DNA from: Trileptium ribeirensis
Taxonomy: Eukaryota; Nematoda; Enoplea; Enoplida; Thoracostomopsidae
Reading direction: 5' to 3'
Assembly: GCA_030248225.1 (NCBI GenBank)
Contig: JASANE010005058.1
Span: 24,754 to 88,753 of the forward strand
Length of the DNA stretch: 64,000 bases
The notes beneath the pieces are model-generated. The model searched no databases, was not told where the DNA came from, and saw only the letters and a list, made by a program, of their open reading frames with translations. The position numbers were made by a program, and so were the translations under genes. This document shows positions 13,301 through 28,300 of the stretch, one piece after another (within the stretch, counting starts at the first letter, position 1; the number at the start of each line of letters is the position of its first letter).

Positions 13301-16300
13301 GCGTCTTTGGAATAAGTGAAATAGTTACGCTGAAAACCACAACGTTATATGTGTTCTTCTTCAGTCAGTGTCTTATTGCAGTTGCTACTGAAAGCTTTGT
13401 TTTGTTCACTATACGTAATTTTGAGAGTTTAGGAGTTACCTAATTTTATTTCTTCATAGCGGTGTAATCATATTTCTATTAAGACGAACGGCCGCGGGGT
13501 ATCAGATTCCACCCATCCAGTATAAATCGGTCTAGTCAAGATTCTTGTGAGTCTTGTGTTTATTTATGATAAGGGTGTAAATTGGTCTAGTCAAGATTCT
13601 TGTGAGTCTTGTGTTTATTTATGATAAGGGTGCATCATTGTTTTCAAAAGTTTACACTGAAATCAAAGTTTTCAAAAAAGTTATAAATAATTTGTTAAAC
13701 TGCTTCTAATTTATGCTCGGGGTTAATAAAATGATTTTAAACGTATGCTACGCCGGGGTTTGGACAGTGTCATACAAATACGGGTCGCAGATTATGGGTC
13801 ATTTTGCGACACCGATGAAGTGTGAGTACAAAAACAGGGATCACCATGTAAAAAACTTTCTTTTAAAAATCGCTTATTATGTACGTCGGCGACAACTTAA
13901 AATCATATTCTAAACAGTCACTGCGCCGCTAGCGCTGAATATTTGTTTATGTTGACATCGTCTCCACCCCTTCGCCCCACTGTGGACAGGTCAGCCATAG
14001 TGACAGCAGCAGGGCCGCAGCTAGAAAGCCAACAGCGTGAATTTTTCATTTTAGTCGAGTTATAATATAAAAAAACCCGTCCAAATTTAGCATTTTCGGA
14101 CTTACTATCTTTTGACAGGTTTTTGCTCTTTTAGTTTTCAATACATTTTTGGATTATCCATGTTTCTGAAATCGGTGTTTGATGTTGCAGGTTGTAATTA
14201 TTTAGAATAGTCTTTATAACACGCAGTGATAAATGTAAAAACACGTAGTCGCGGTGATAAATGTGCTCATGGCATCTGTCTCAACATGTCGTATCGTGTT
14301 TTTTGACTACGCTGGTTGTATTTTGGGCGGTCGATTTCTATGGTTTTCGTTTAAACGAAAAATCGATTACTTTCAATTAATTTAACGAATTTCGATTGCA
14401 TTAAAATGTAACCATTTAATAATAATGTTAGTTTGCGTTTAATTTATCAAATTTAGTTTAAACGAAAATCATTTGATTTCGTCTGTGTTCAATTTTATGT
14501 GCACTTAATTCGGATTGTAACTGTTTATCTTGACAATTCCGGGATCAGATAGGTTTTAAAAATGATACCATGCAACGATTTCCATATAAATGATAAATTC
14601 GCAAATTGATATTTAACAGTTGACAAACTGATAACGATATTTATTCTAGATATTTAACCCCTGTTGCTTGGACTTAACTTACAAGTTGGCAACCTTTGTC
14701 AATCTACCTTATCTAATTTACACAAAGATATAGCGATTTTCCGGCACCCCACCTACATAACTATGATACCAAATTATAAATATCCGAAGTTTCTACTTTA
14801 TTCTGAAAAATTAGGTGTTAACTATAACATAAAATTCATTCACTATAAATTTACTGTTTGCTAAAGTATTCTTAGTGTTAGTTACACAGAAAATTGATGC
14901 AAAAAGCATCTTGTCAAATGAACAATGTTTTATGCTTCAAATCCTTTATACATAGTAAAATACACGTGTAATAGTCGTGAATGGCAAAGTCTGGTATGGA
15001 GTTTTTGAAGTTAAACCAATACTCTGAAACTTTAGGATATTGTTGTCTGTATCCTGATTATCCTTTTATATGCCACAATAATTTTTCCGATATCTGAATA
15101 TGGTAAGCCATATCACGGCCACTCATTAGTGACGGCAACATGTATATATCATCATATATTGCATCGTTTGCTTTACGTTTTCCGGTATACATTGGTGCGC
15201 TACCATAAATTTACTGTTTATAGACAAGGCCGCAAAAGACAAAAAGTTGGCCATGTTAATGCCTTCTGGATTTCAGGTTCGTATTTCAATCAGAGCTATT
15301 TTTATTTAAGCTAATAGTTCATATATCTAAAGCACTAGTACGCGTTGCATAGTAATAAAATTCTCGAATCGTCGTTATTAGGGCGATAGAGCTTAAAAGA
15401 AGTGAAAGTATTAATGTTTACACTGTGTTTTGTGCTAAGCACATGAAGTAAAATAGAGACGTACTGATCTGACAATAGTCAGTCAGTATGCCTCTGCAGA
15501 GAAATGTGATACTTTGTAAACGTTCTTTGTTATTTTTTGTTGGAAAAGGTTTTTAGACTGATTCAGTTAATAATGTTCATGTTCACCAATTACGACCGAG
15601 TGTCTTGTCATTAGAAGAGAAGAACACGTGAAAATAATAATTACCCGAATGGGGAAGGAACCGCAGGTGTTTTTGAGCTGCCCAGCCCCAGTTCATACCC
15701 ACCAGGTCCTCCAGTACCTTTCTGCGCGATTAAAATTAGCCAGTTTTTTCTAATAGACTAAGAATATGCGAGTTTTTTTTAATTTGGGTTAAAAGCATCA
15801 CTACGCCTAGGTGCTTTCAGTTCCCGCATTGCCGTAGCGTGAGTCACTCAGGTTATTTTCAAAGGTATAGTTTTAGAATTGTGGAGAAGCTACCCCAACA
15901 TATTATGTTCAAAACTCCTATTGGGCGTTACTGCACTAGATTACAATTTTTCTATGAAACCAACATGCTTTACAGCTGTGAAGGGAAATGTATATAGTAT
16001 TTTATAGTAAATATGTTGCTCTCCATATTTGTGTCCATCTCCATACTTTTTGGTTATGTCTAAGCTAAACGAATCTACGGGCCAAGGGAATGTGTGTGCA
16101 TTTCTACATCAAATTTTGTGGTTGTTGTGGTTGGATTATTGTACAGCTAGGCGCAAGGATCTCTAATTGAGCTTCTGTTTTGGCTTTTTTGTACTTTTTC
16201 AGTTAAAATTAATTAAAGATTGTGGTAGTACTGGATATGCGCCTCCGTATCATGCACTAGCGCTATTTCGCTGTTTCCAGTCATCATTGTAAGATTTAGC

Positions 16301-19300
16301 AGGCTTATGTCTTTGGGCTTGCAAATTTCATCCAGAAAAGTGCGAGAATGTAACCAAAGCATCGGCAAATGTTTCTATGTGGAATTAATAACTGCTCTTC
16401 TTTACGTCTGCAGCAGAAGTCATCGATCCGTTTGCATCAGTTTGGCGTAGCCCACATAACAAAGCCAATGAACAACGAGCAGCTGCAGAAGATGTCTGTA
16501 ATGGCATTTGATAGAATACTGCGAGCCGAAAGTAAGCGTACTTCCATATTTTTCTCATTTCTTAAAATGTTCAGGTCAAGAAATTATTATAAAATTCTAT
16601 TAGAGATATAATGCTTTGTTTATTATTTTTGTATTCTTTGACCTATTTGTGTCATGGCAATGTATTGTTCGGTCGCAAAAATGATTAGAGGAATGTGCTC
16701 ATGTTGCTATTTTTTTTCACGAACTAATAATCTGCTTCGATGTTAAATTTTATTTTTAGCTTGTGCACGGAATTATTATTGTCGTATTAGAAATAGATAT
16801 TAGAATAAAACCATATACGAGGAAGTCTGGGTCACAGCAGAACTTAATCATATGTTTTAGTGTCATTGCCATCTCTATTATGTCAATTCAGTACATTTGC
16901 TTATTATTATTGTTATAATGTGTTAGGTTACGACATACGTGGACAGATGACTCTTCAGACAATATAAATTATTTTCACACAGACTATCAGCTCTAGGCCG
17001 CCTTAGACACATTTTAATGTGCACGGCTTTAGGATACTATTTCATGTTCGTCTGATTATCACACCTTAATGCATGTTTTCTTTGATTTAGGACGAGTAAC
17101 ACAAGGCGGGGCATTAAAGGTGAGTTGTGTATATTACTAAATGCTTATGCGTTTTTAGGGTCTTGAAGGATTTTTTGAATATTGTGAGGCCGGGTGTGCG
17201 AATACTGGCTTCTCCACTCGCCGTAAATTTTACCAGGGGGCGGCTACCTTGAACTGGTGGTCGAAATTAATATTTTTCAATGAAATACTCCTAAAATCGT
17301 TTATAAGTAACATCAGGAGCGGTGCAAAACGTCATTATTGACGTAAAACCAACTGTTCAACCAATTTTGGCGCTGAAATTACTCAATTTTTTATTTCGGA
17401 ATTGGGTTTTTGTAAAAAATTTTGTCAACATTTAATGTCATCTGTGGTTTTTTTACAAGAGGAAAAAATTTCGCCAGGAGTTTTCTGCTGTGTCGAACCA
17501 AAATATTGCCAGAGGGCACCGAAAAATGCCAGCCCCGCTCACCACAGGAGAGGTAGAAGTAACTGTTGACCAATTATTTTGTTTTGAAGTTGGGTCAAGC
17601 ATATTGACTATTTGACGTGGATGCTTTAAATCGGTATACTGGTGGTTCTGGCTAGATCGCGCGGGTTAACGAATAGCTGTTATAAGGGTTGATTATTGTG
17701 GCAATAACGGAGAGTGCGATTATTGTGACTGACAGAGACCATAGATGTAGGTTTTAAAACTACCTTTTTGAATACGAAAAATAATTTTCAGTTATTCGTG
17801 TTTTTCGTAGGTTCTCACATCCCGAAATTGCTCAATTTTAAAGATCAGCTTGGCGAGTCGGTTCAGAAAATAACCCATTTCAGCCATATTTATGGGAAAT
17901 TTTTATTTGATTTTTGGGTTCTCAATGATCATCCCTCCCGTGGTGGCCAAAATTGTTTCTGGATAAATGAATAATTATATATATATATATCTGGCCTGTC
18001 CACAGTGGGGAACCCCACTTTCCAAATCCCTCGTGTTCGTGAGATTTCCCTCCATGTCCGCCCCCCACTCGGCCAAAATCACCCTTGTTCAACTAATTCC
18101 AAAAATTTTTTTATGTCTGAAAATTTATTTTTTTGTTTGAAAATTGTTTTTAAACAATTGCTATTATTTATAATGCTAAAATGTCGTTTTTAGCTTGAAA
18201 ATACATTCACGGTAGTAAAATTTCATGAAAATATGGAAATATTTAGTATTTTTAAGTAAAATTTATCCCCCCACTTTTAATTTTCCCCCGAAATGAGCGT
18301 TCCCCCACTTTTCGGAGGGCTGTGGGCTAATGGACAGGCCAGTATGTTATTCGAACCGCATTGAAGAGCTGGTAAAATCAGCTTAATCGGCAGGTTAAAT
18401 ACTTATTTCCAGTTATGTATAGCCCTAAGCCTAAGTTGTTAATTCGAGAACCGATTGAGGTGATTATAGCACCATTCGACTCAGATCGTCAATCGGTTCA
18501 AATGATATGCATAATTAACCATTTATCTAAAAAATTTTGGGTACAGGGGCGGATTTAGGAACCCAAGAAATAAAAAATTGTTTGTCATAAATATGGTTGA
18601 AACGGGTATTTGCTAAACCGCCTTGTCCAGTTGAGTCAAATGGCACCAAAATGATACAGCTGAATACTATTATGCGGTAATCTACAGTACGTTCAGCGTG
18701 CATATTTCATACATTTTCAATGTGTGTAGGGTCAATGAACCCGATTTCACGAACATAGTCTGTCTTCAGTTGTTTTTACGTTTTGCCTATGGGTTATTAA
18801 GAATTGTTTATATAGGTTATCAGGTAGGCTGATTACGATGGTTTGGTTATATATCTATAGACCAGTGCTAATGTGCGTTGTCAGTGGTTTCCCAAGGGTA
18901 TAGGGTCTACGGGGTTTAGAATTTACAGTGGGTGCAGGGTTCAAGATGTTTAGGGTCGTATATACATGAAACACAGCCTGTTACTGGTGATTAAACAAAT
19001 CGATGACTTAAAAAATGAAAGCACACACGCCGTTTCGCTCTCGCTTGCGAGATACTAGGTTCATCAAGAATTGTCTGTATAGGTTTTAAGATAGCATGAA
19101 TACGATGGTTTGATTATCTAGAGACGAGCAAAAATATGAGTTATCAGTAGTTTCCGAAGGGTGTAGGGTTCACGAGGGTTTATGATTTTCAATGTGTTTA
19201 AGAGGTTTTGGGTTGTATATACATTAAACACAGCCTGTTACAGGTGATTAAACAGATCGACGACTTAAAAAATGAAGCCACGCTCGCTACGTATTATCCT

Positions 19301-22300
19301 CTCTCGTGGGATACTAGTTTTACTATTTTAACTGTGCGATGTAGTACAGTACCCGCCAAAAATGACTGTCGCTCGCTCGCGACTCGCTCGAGACTCGCTC
19401 GCGACTCGCTCGTAATAAATTTGTTCTAAAAATAGAATTTTCTATTAATTTAAATAGTTGCGAAATCTCGAGCGAGCCACTCGCTCGCGACTCGCTCGAG
19501 ACTCGCTCGCGACTCGCTCGAACTCGCTCGCTCGAAATGCGACGGTCATTTTTGGCGAGTACTGTACCTTTTAGCACATAACTTAACTGTTATACTTTTG
19601 TTGTTTTGAAGTTATTAGAGGTCATTTTTGTAAACTTCTGTATATATTGTCAATATTGTTAGTGTGAAAGCGTATTGTACAGTCGTGAAACTCAGCAATA
19701 TAGCAACGGGATATTTAATGATTGTTTGTGTGTATTTGTTCAGGCGCAGACGAAACTATTGGTCTCAATGGCAGCACAGTTCAATATTGAATCTCTCAAA
19801 CAAAGTATGCTTTTCATGTTAGTGTGAAATGGAAACACTGATTTCTGAATTACTTCAATATTTCTTTGGGTTTAATGAAGAATTATTATATTATTCTTGT
19901 GGTAAATTTAGACTGTTAGTGTGTTTATTATGACATCCATTAAATATAAATCAGCGATATTGGGTTCATTTTGCTAAGCGAGGAAGGGTCTATGTTGCTG
20001 TGGATGATATGTGGTTGACGCGTATGACGCAAATATCAGATGCACTTATTGCATCAGGCTGTGTGGACGTCTCCTGATTATATAACAAAAGCCCCGCCCC
20101 CCAGGCTCGCCTCTTTGTTCTGTTCCATACATTGTTTCGTTCATATTAAACATTTGTTTATATTTTACACTCTCATCACAACAGAGTGAAATGGCGATCA
20201 GGAGTTTTCTCTAAAAAAACAGCTTATATCAGGAGTTTGGGGGATGACAGTCCCTGTACTCAAATTAGGCGTAGTGTATGTCTCATATAAGGACCTAACC
20301 CAACCGTTAAGCTTAGTACATCAACACCAGCAAGGCCAACATTTTTATTTACGCTCTTCAGGGTTACTTTGGCCATGACGTTAATCAGCTAATGCGAGCA
20401 TCCTCAGCGTTATTTGAATTTTAGGCACTGTTCCTATTTTATGACTTCTATTCCTGCTACTGTGTTGTATTTCTTTTTGTTTGAGAAACCCACTGTAAAA
20501 CGAACTTTCTAATAAACACCTGGTTGTTCATGTTTAGTATTTCTTGTTGACAAAGCCTCGTAATAATAGTGTTACCGACTGGGCTTTTAATTCGCTGAAT
20601 TTTTTGACGGGGATCATGGACCGTGAGTACCCGATTTTGCCAAGGGAAAAACAGTTAAAAATCTTGACGGAAACGCTTTCAGAACGCTTTTGATTGAGCG
20701 AAAGACCGATTTGTTGACAAAATTTATGAAAATTTTTGGTTTCAACACGGAATTTTAGTAATAATTAGGATCAAATTTTATGTCGTTTTGGGGTTTCTTA
20801 TCGAACGGAAACAAAGAAATTTGTCATGGGGCACACCATTTTTGCCAGGGGGACTTGAAAATGGCCGGGCCCCCCATCCCTCTTGAAGAGCATGGTCTAT
20901 GGATAGGCCAATGTGGCCAATTACATTATTGCTTGTACTCGCCAAAATACATTTGAAATCTCAAGCGAGCCACTGGCTCGGTCTTGCATTTTCGGCCAAC
21001 ACAAATAAGAGCCAAACATCAAATTTGATTGAAAAATGATCTTGATTTGTTTGAAATTATCAGAGCTCTTACATTTTATCTTGTCTAATCAGTAGGCATA
21101 GACTGATGTATTATTATAGTTTTGACGAAAATATTTATACAAGATTACATGTCTACAAGCATGTTGGTTAGCCAGCATTAAGCACTGTTTTATTCCTTCA
21201 CATTGGCATATGGTTACATATTCCGAATAATTTGTGTTTTAGTGTTGCTAAATTATATCTTGTTGGATCAAAAGGCACACAGTGATTTAGCCGTAACCTG
21301 GATTTATCAAGAATACGCAACTTACCAAGGCTACAATAACAGTTTATTGCAACAAGACAGTGATCAGGGGCTCGACAAGTATGATATGTGTCTTAATCGA
21401 CTGCTGTCGGCTCTTTATAGTCGTGGAGATCACAAAGAAAGGTAATATTTATTTTCGAATTGTTGTTGAAATAGACGTTCTTCTCGGGGAATGTCGATCG
21501 AAATTAATTATTTGCTCTGAAGTCGCAAGCACTTGTCTACGATTTTTAATTCACTGAGTCGTGAAAGTACGTGTACGTATGTAGACAGGAGCAAAAACTC
21601 CAGCCTCGTCTTGGACCGCTGCTTTTATAGAAAACTTACTGCACTTTTTTATCTTGCCAACATATGCGACGTAAAGGTTTTGGTTACACCATTCTAGGTT
21701 GACGTATTGAAAACCAGCTTTTTGTTTTGTTTAATTTGAGAACGTATTCCTTTGACGTTTTTTGCTTCGGTAGCTACACATGTGTATTTTGCGTTTTTTA
21801 AGGAAAAATTATCCGTTTCGAAAATCTGGAGACATGGCCGCGGTTCGCGCAATGATAAAGCACTGCTCACTTGAAACGCGATAGTCGTTCTTGACGCGTA
21901 CTTGTATTAGTTGTCTTCGAATCAGTCGCTTAATTGTATCTTATTATCTATTCTAGTCTCTTCCATCGAATCTTTCTCGAAGCGCCACTTATTACACCGA
22001 CTGCATTAGCCATTTTGAAAAAAGCTGTGCTTGATCCGGTAAGATAATAAGCATGCTTCTAAATATATTCTTGTCATTTTCTAATCACTTCTGTAGATAT
22101 TTTCCGTGTTGATATAATATAACTGACATAATGAAACTAGAACAAAAATTTGTGAATTTATCCGGCTGCTGGTAATTAATGTTTTGAGTATTCCCTGACC
22201 TTATGCATATAGTATCCGATTTGTTGTTTTACACACATATATCTTGTATTACCCGTTTAGTATTCTTTGGCAAGCCCGAATGATATATAGTTACGCTCAA

Positions 22301-25300
22301 AACTAAGTGAACAGAGCAAAGCAGTGCGCGTCCAGGCGAAAGTGTACAGTAAATCAGCGTGTGCACTTTTGTGCCTGACTCGAATTATTGTAGGTCGTGC
22401 TTCTATCAGCCGTGATTGTGCCTTCTTTTCATTTCACCAGTGAATCTTTATGATATGTGTTCAGCATTAGTGCACGTGCCAAAATATGAGTTCCATCGTT
22501 CTAAATTTTTAGGTATGTTTTCTATTTTTTAGATTCACGGCGATTTTGCATTAGACACTCTGTTACAGATGATTATGACTCGGCCTGAACAGCGTGACAG
22601 TCTTATTGCTTTGTTAATGGAATTTACAACATACGAAAATATAGAGGTTTGTTTGTTTTTTGAACGAATATCAACTCTAGGATAGTCGCAGATTATCTTT
22701 CTGAAAATGTTTAACTTGGTTCCCCTTCCCGATTTTGAGAGGGGGATAGCAACACTTTTGTAAAGGGTCATGGTATTTCGATAAAACTTCGTCGTCTTGC
22801 CCCAGATTTGTGTGAGGTGGTCGTGTGGAAAATAAAATTTTGTCTCGATCCTCCCCAGTTTTGGATAGCACACCCCATGAAAACTGGGTTCCAGCTAGAA
22901 TTTAAAATTTCATTTGAGACGATTTCACTAATGTGGAGGTTACTCTTGTTCAAAATCGGGGAGTATTCGCGTCATGGTGACCAGAAGTGTCACCATTATT
23001 TTCCGGTGTAAGTACCTGAAGAACAATTATGGAGTCTTCTTCCTGTGTTCCGTATGTGGAATCAAGCTTTGCTGATGTGAAGGTTCCTGAAATGGCATCG
23101 TTTTGATTTATGCTAAATTTTACGTCGTGTTTCTTTTGTAAGTTTCACCGAATACTGATTTTGCGAGTAATAGTAATTATACTGTAATTTTAACGTTAAT
23201 AAACACCAAATACTGCATACAGTATTGTTCCAAATTGGACTGTGATTTGTAGTAGTGGGAAATATTGTGCTTTTGCTAAAATCTAGAAATATTACAGGGT
23301 CAATACTGCTGGTTTCTCCAGGTCCTCTCGTTGACTGGCTGGCATCAGTTTGGAGGCAACCCGACTCTAAATTTATAAGGTGATTGAATTGGGGGGCCTG
23401 GCCAGACCGTCGGGGGAACCGAAAAGCGGAGGGATTCCCCGGGTTTGAGAAACCAGTAATGCATATATACACAATTTTTGGTTTAACATTTTATTAACTG
23501 TAATACCACGCCTTTCAGGCACGTACGCAGACTCTTAATATGGCAAGCAAGCTTTATCAAAATCCTCGTCTGAAATCGGCCGTTGCGGTAAGACTTAAAC
23601 TATACTGTATTTATTAAGTTTTGCTAAATGGTAAACTAATAACTACTAATTACAGATTATTTACCCAATATTGTACAATACGTAATAAATCCTTGTTTAA
23701 TGTTGTTCGAATGTGTTGTATAGTGTAGGGAATATGCCCGGTGTTTTTTAATCAAAATTATAACGTAATGCAGTGTTGTTTTACGTAACAAACGTTCTGT
23801 ATAGTACGTGCGTAAGCGCTTGCTCGCATTGCGTCCGAGCCGATTTGCACGTGTATTGTGTCAATATGTTCACATTGCATCCGATCTGACAGCGCATGTA
23901 ATTTTATAGTCAGATAATACAGTTACAATGATAATTAAGTGCTTATAAAATCGAACGCAGACGAAATCGATCGAACTTCGTTTAAACGAAATTCGTTAAC
24001 ATTTTTTATTAAAATATTTTTTATTTCAACACAATCGAAATTCGTTAAATTAAACGCGAACTAACATTTTTATTAAATTATTTTTTATTTCAATGCAATC
24101 GAAATTCGTTAAATTAATCGATTTTCGTTTAAACGATCGATTTACCTTTAAACACAAACGATCGAGATCGAACGAAGCTTCGATCGATTTTTGAGCACCT
24201 AATTTTGATTGTAACTGTACCTTGTGCGAAAAACATACAACATAGTACAGCAAACTGGTTTTCTCCATTGGGGGAGGAACTGGTGAACCCAAAGTAGGGC
24301 TAACTGCCTGAACCGGGGCCTATATTGTGTCATTGATAATATTGCTCTTTAATATTTCAATTATATTGATGCTAGCTACATATTTCTGGATATTTTTGAA
24401 AGAATTTGTAATTTGTTTTGCCACCAACCACAAAATCAAGACTATAGTACGCAAGTTTTTAATGATTAATTAACCCTAACACCATTTTTAAAGTTTAAAA
24501 ACTAAAACTTGCGGCATCTTGGCGCCTCAGTATTCAAGTAATGTATATTTCTGAAAACAACACGTTTGTTTGCATAAGAAGCCAGGTTATTGCAGCAAAC
24601 AACTGTAATTTTACTTTCTACTTTTCTACATAAAACGAACAGTACTCGCCAGAAATGAGTGTCATTTTTTATATCCAGCGATCATTAGCCGAACATCGAG
24701 CGAGTGGTTGGTGACATATGTTTAGAACACTGAACCAACACCAGTCATTTCCGGTGGGAATTATATATCTGTATACTGGTTAATTATACTTTTTATATTT
24801 ATTTTTCAGATAAATATGCTGTCTTACCTAAAACATCTATTATCTCCAACACCACCGGACTTTCTATTCGTTTCTGAAGCTGGACGTCTTGGTTAGATTT
24901 GCTTTATTAACGCAAATATTCATTGCTATTATATCGCAAATATCAGCAAAGCATTACATATTGCATGGCTGCGCTCTAAAAATATACTCTGTTACAAATA
25001 TAGATCACTTCTTCACACGAATTATAAATAGCCACACGCGTTACTTCCGTAGCAATCGTTTCGCAATTAAACACCATTTAGCGGCTGAGTATATTACAAC
25101 TTTTCCTATGATTAAGGCTAGTTCATTATTCTAATCCCATCGCTACTTTGCGCAAGAGGTAATGGCATCCATTTATTATGACAAGAATATTATTGCCTAA
25201 TATGGTCTCTTTTAGAAATTTGGTGATTATTAAGAAACATTGCTCTTGAAATTTGATATTCGATAGCTATTTTGTTTACAGAATAAGAAGTATTAAATTG

Positions 25301-28300
25301 TTTTCAGAAGATAGGGAGAAATTGATATTTTTAGAAAAATACGTCACAAAATAATTATACTATTTGGTGATAGTAAAACGTTAAACCAGTGCAAGCTCAC
25401 ACTATGAGCGACGTCACGCGTTTAACGCGACGGTTCGTGATACTTGTTCGTTCTTAAAGACAGTAATATGTTTGCATGTTAAACATTATTGTATTGGAAA
25501 ATTATTTATAACTCCCAAACTGATTGATGAAAGTGGCTAAATATTTTTCGTTGTAATTCAGTTTCTGTGTCTATAATTACTACATATAGCTGCGAATATG
25601 ACCAAATCTTTCCTTTTTTAGATAAAAAGGACCTAAAATTTAGATGTTTAGACTTGAAAGCTTCATAACGTGTCAGTTGATTTGGTTGAAATATTCACAG
25701 CTTGTAATAACTCACGTAGTATGCGTGTGGTATTCAGTATTCATCTTACTGTAGCAAAGGTTCCGAATATTGAACTATTAAGGCAAAATTTTAAACTAAA
25801 TTGAAACCAAATTTTGGTACTGCCGCGTGTATAGTTTGAAATAATTTGTTCGACTGATGTTATTAAAATTTTTACAATACATTTTTATGCACATTTACAA
25901 TACATTTTCACACATTTACAATACATTTTTTACTGAATAGACTTTTATGTTATCTTGTGACTTCTTGGAGAAACGCTCCGAACCCTTGGTTCGGCGGGCT
26001 TCCCGAGAAGACGATATAGTGCTGTAGCTCTAATGGAGTTTAGAAATGGATTTTTTATATAGTTACCCATTAAGTATGTAGGTTTACATCGTTTATTTTG
26101 TTATCAGTTGATGGATCGCGTGGAACAGACTCGAATGGGGCTTAACACGACCGGATCCTACCACGGGTTCCTGAGATACCGGAAATCGTCGATTTCGCTT
26201 TTTTCAATTTGTCCCACCGGCCACTATATTTTCAACGCTATTGAATTTGGTACTTGAATTTTTACGTATTTCGAGGAAGTAATAGTCCGAAAACTTGACA
26301 AATCTAAGATATCTTGATTCTGTTTAGAGTTACGGCCAAAAATCGGTGAAATGTGCTTCGTTTTCGGCAAAAGTCGGGCCGGGACTTACAATTTTTATCT
26401 TTTTGAACTATTTTTTCTTGAACTAAAACCTTGTCAACCCAACAAAATATTTTTGTTTACTGGACCAAAGGATCATATTAAAAATAAATTTTATTCTAAC
26501 ATAAAAAATGGCGAACTGCCATCGTGCTGAATACGATCATACACGTTTTTGGCTCTTTGGACCGATCTTGGCCATTCTTCACGATATACATACCAGTGAA
26601 TGTATATCGCGAATCAGGAAAAACTTCAAAAATCCGATACGAGAAGCATTTCGTATTTGTCTGAAGTGTACGTTAAAACTTTGATTGAGATATTTTTAAA
26701 ATCGAGGGACTGAATAGATTTTGGGTTCCCTAATGTTTGATCATTTAAATTTGGATTATACAGTTTTCGTGAACAAATTTAATGCAAACGTGACGTCACA
26801 ATCAGAACGACAAATTTTCGTTCTCAAACATTTGGGAATTTTACTTCAATTTTCACGAACACAAAATGATTAGATTTCGAGTGCTGTGTTCGCGAACTGT
26901 TTTGCATCGACCAAAAGTGTACCGTAACAAATTTTATCCAAAAATACTAAATAGGATGATTGCCGGGGTCATTTTAGGTTTAGTCGAGTGAGACTACGTG
27001 GTTGTGATTTATGATTTTGGCCGTATTTAGTTATTTAGTTTTTTGATACAAACTCGCTAGCTGGCGGCGTTTGAACTATATTTTATTCAAATATTGCATC
27101 TTTGATGTCCTGTGATGTGGCGTTCCGGTAGCACTCTGGCATCCCATCGAGATACCCACAATACCTGAATACCAGGGAGTAACCGGAATTCCGGTTCCGG
27201 CGAAAATCGTGTTCCGGTTGCGGTTCTGGCAAAAGGGCAAAAACCATACCGGAACCGGAATTCCGGTTTAAAAATTTTGTTTGAAATTTTCCACGTTTTT
27301 TGCTTCGTCCTGTAATCCAAACATATGTAATATATATCATACAATGATCAAGCTCCAATACAGCCAAGCAAAAGAAAAGATTAACTAACCAATTTGCCGT
27401 GTGAAACGTAAGTAGGGCACATAATTTGAGCAGGAATTTTTCATAATAACCTGCAGGAGTTTGTTAAATCAAAGCCAGGTCGATCCTTGTAGCAGCTATT
27501 TTACACATCCAGAAGTCTGTGGGATACGTTTGAATTAAACCGTTCCAACTCGTTAACAGAGTATGGCTTACGCAGAAGTACTTAGGGTATGCTTGGTTAA
27601 CATAAATTGCGTCAAGCACCCGCCAACTTGGTAAATCAGGCTAAATTGAAGTAAACCAACGATATCTGCAACGCAGCTAGAAACTGCTTTCTTGGCAATG
27701 AACTGTATTTATTGAAACTGTGCGAGCAGCATCACAGTGTGTCTCATTTGTAGCATTCTGATTAGAAAGTCATCATCATTATGATCTAACTGGCGGGCGT
27801 TGTTTGTCCATCGCTAGCCTAAACATTGTCTCTGACCACTGATCAGAAAATTACCTTCTATCTATTATTTTCTCTTAGAATCATATAAACCAATAATTTT
27901 AAGTTTCGTACAGAAGAACATGCAACAACCGTATGTGTAGTAAAGGGAGGCGACTGGAGACAGCGAAAGTGTGTATTCTACGCTCCAAGCTTTGTAAGCA
28001 CATTCGATTTGACGCAGTATACGCAATGGTGTATAGTGGAAGACATTTTTTGCTCTGAATGTCCAAAAACCGACATATTTGATCGATAAATAAACATTAT
28101 TAGCTTCCTCAGTCTCCTTAAAGTTTCAGAAAGGCAATAATACCATCGCTATACATTAAATTTAATGTTAAAAGTTATTTTTAATGCATTTTATATCCAC
28201 TATACCTTCATTTCTTCCATCATCTGTTTTACTATATATAAATTTCGAAGACCAGGTTCCGGATCCGGTTTAAATGGACGGTTCCGGTTGCTGGTTCCGG

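Noticed and set aside
18005..18193. Plus-strand 62-codon ORF
   Set aside because: It lies wholly inside the family A inverted-repeat element and is repeated in decayed form in other copies without staying open.
19323..19577. Arg/Ser-rich 84-codon minus-strand ORF, SR-protein-like
   Set aside because: The [14 protein letters not shown] pattern is produced by the CGCTCG palindromic arrays of the T1 element. The frame is not kept in the other T1 copies.
27083..27367. 94-codon minus-strand ORF
   Set aside because: It crosses the left end of the hAT element, and its Gly/Ser/Pro pattern comes from the CCGGTTCCGG subterminal repeats.
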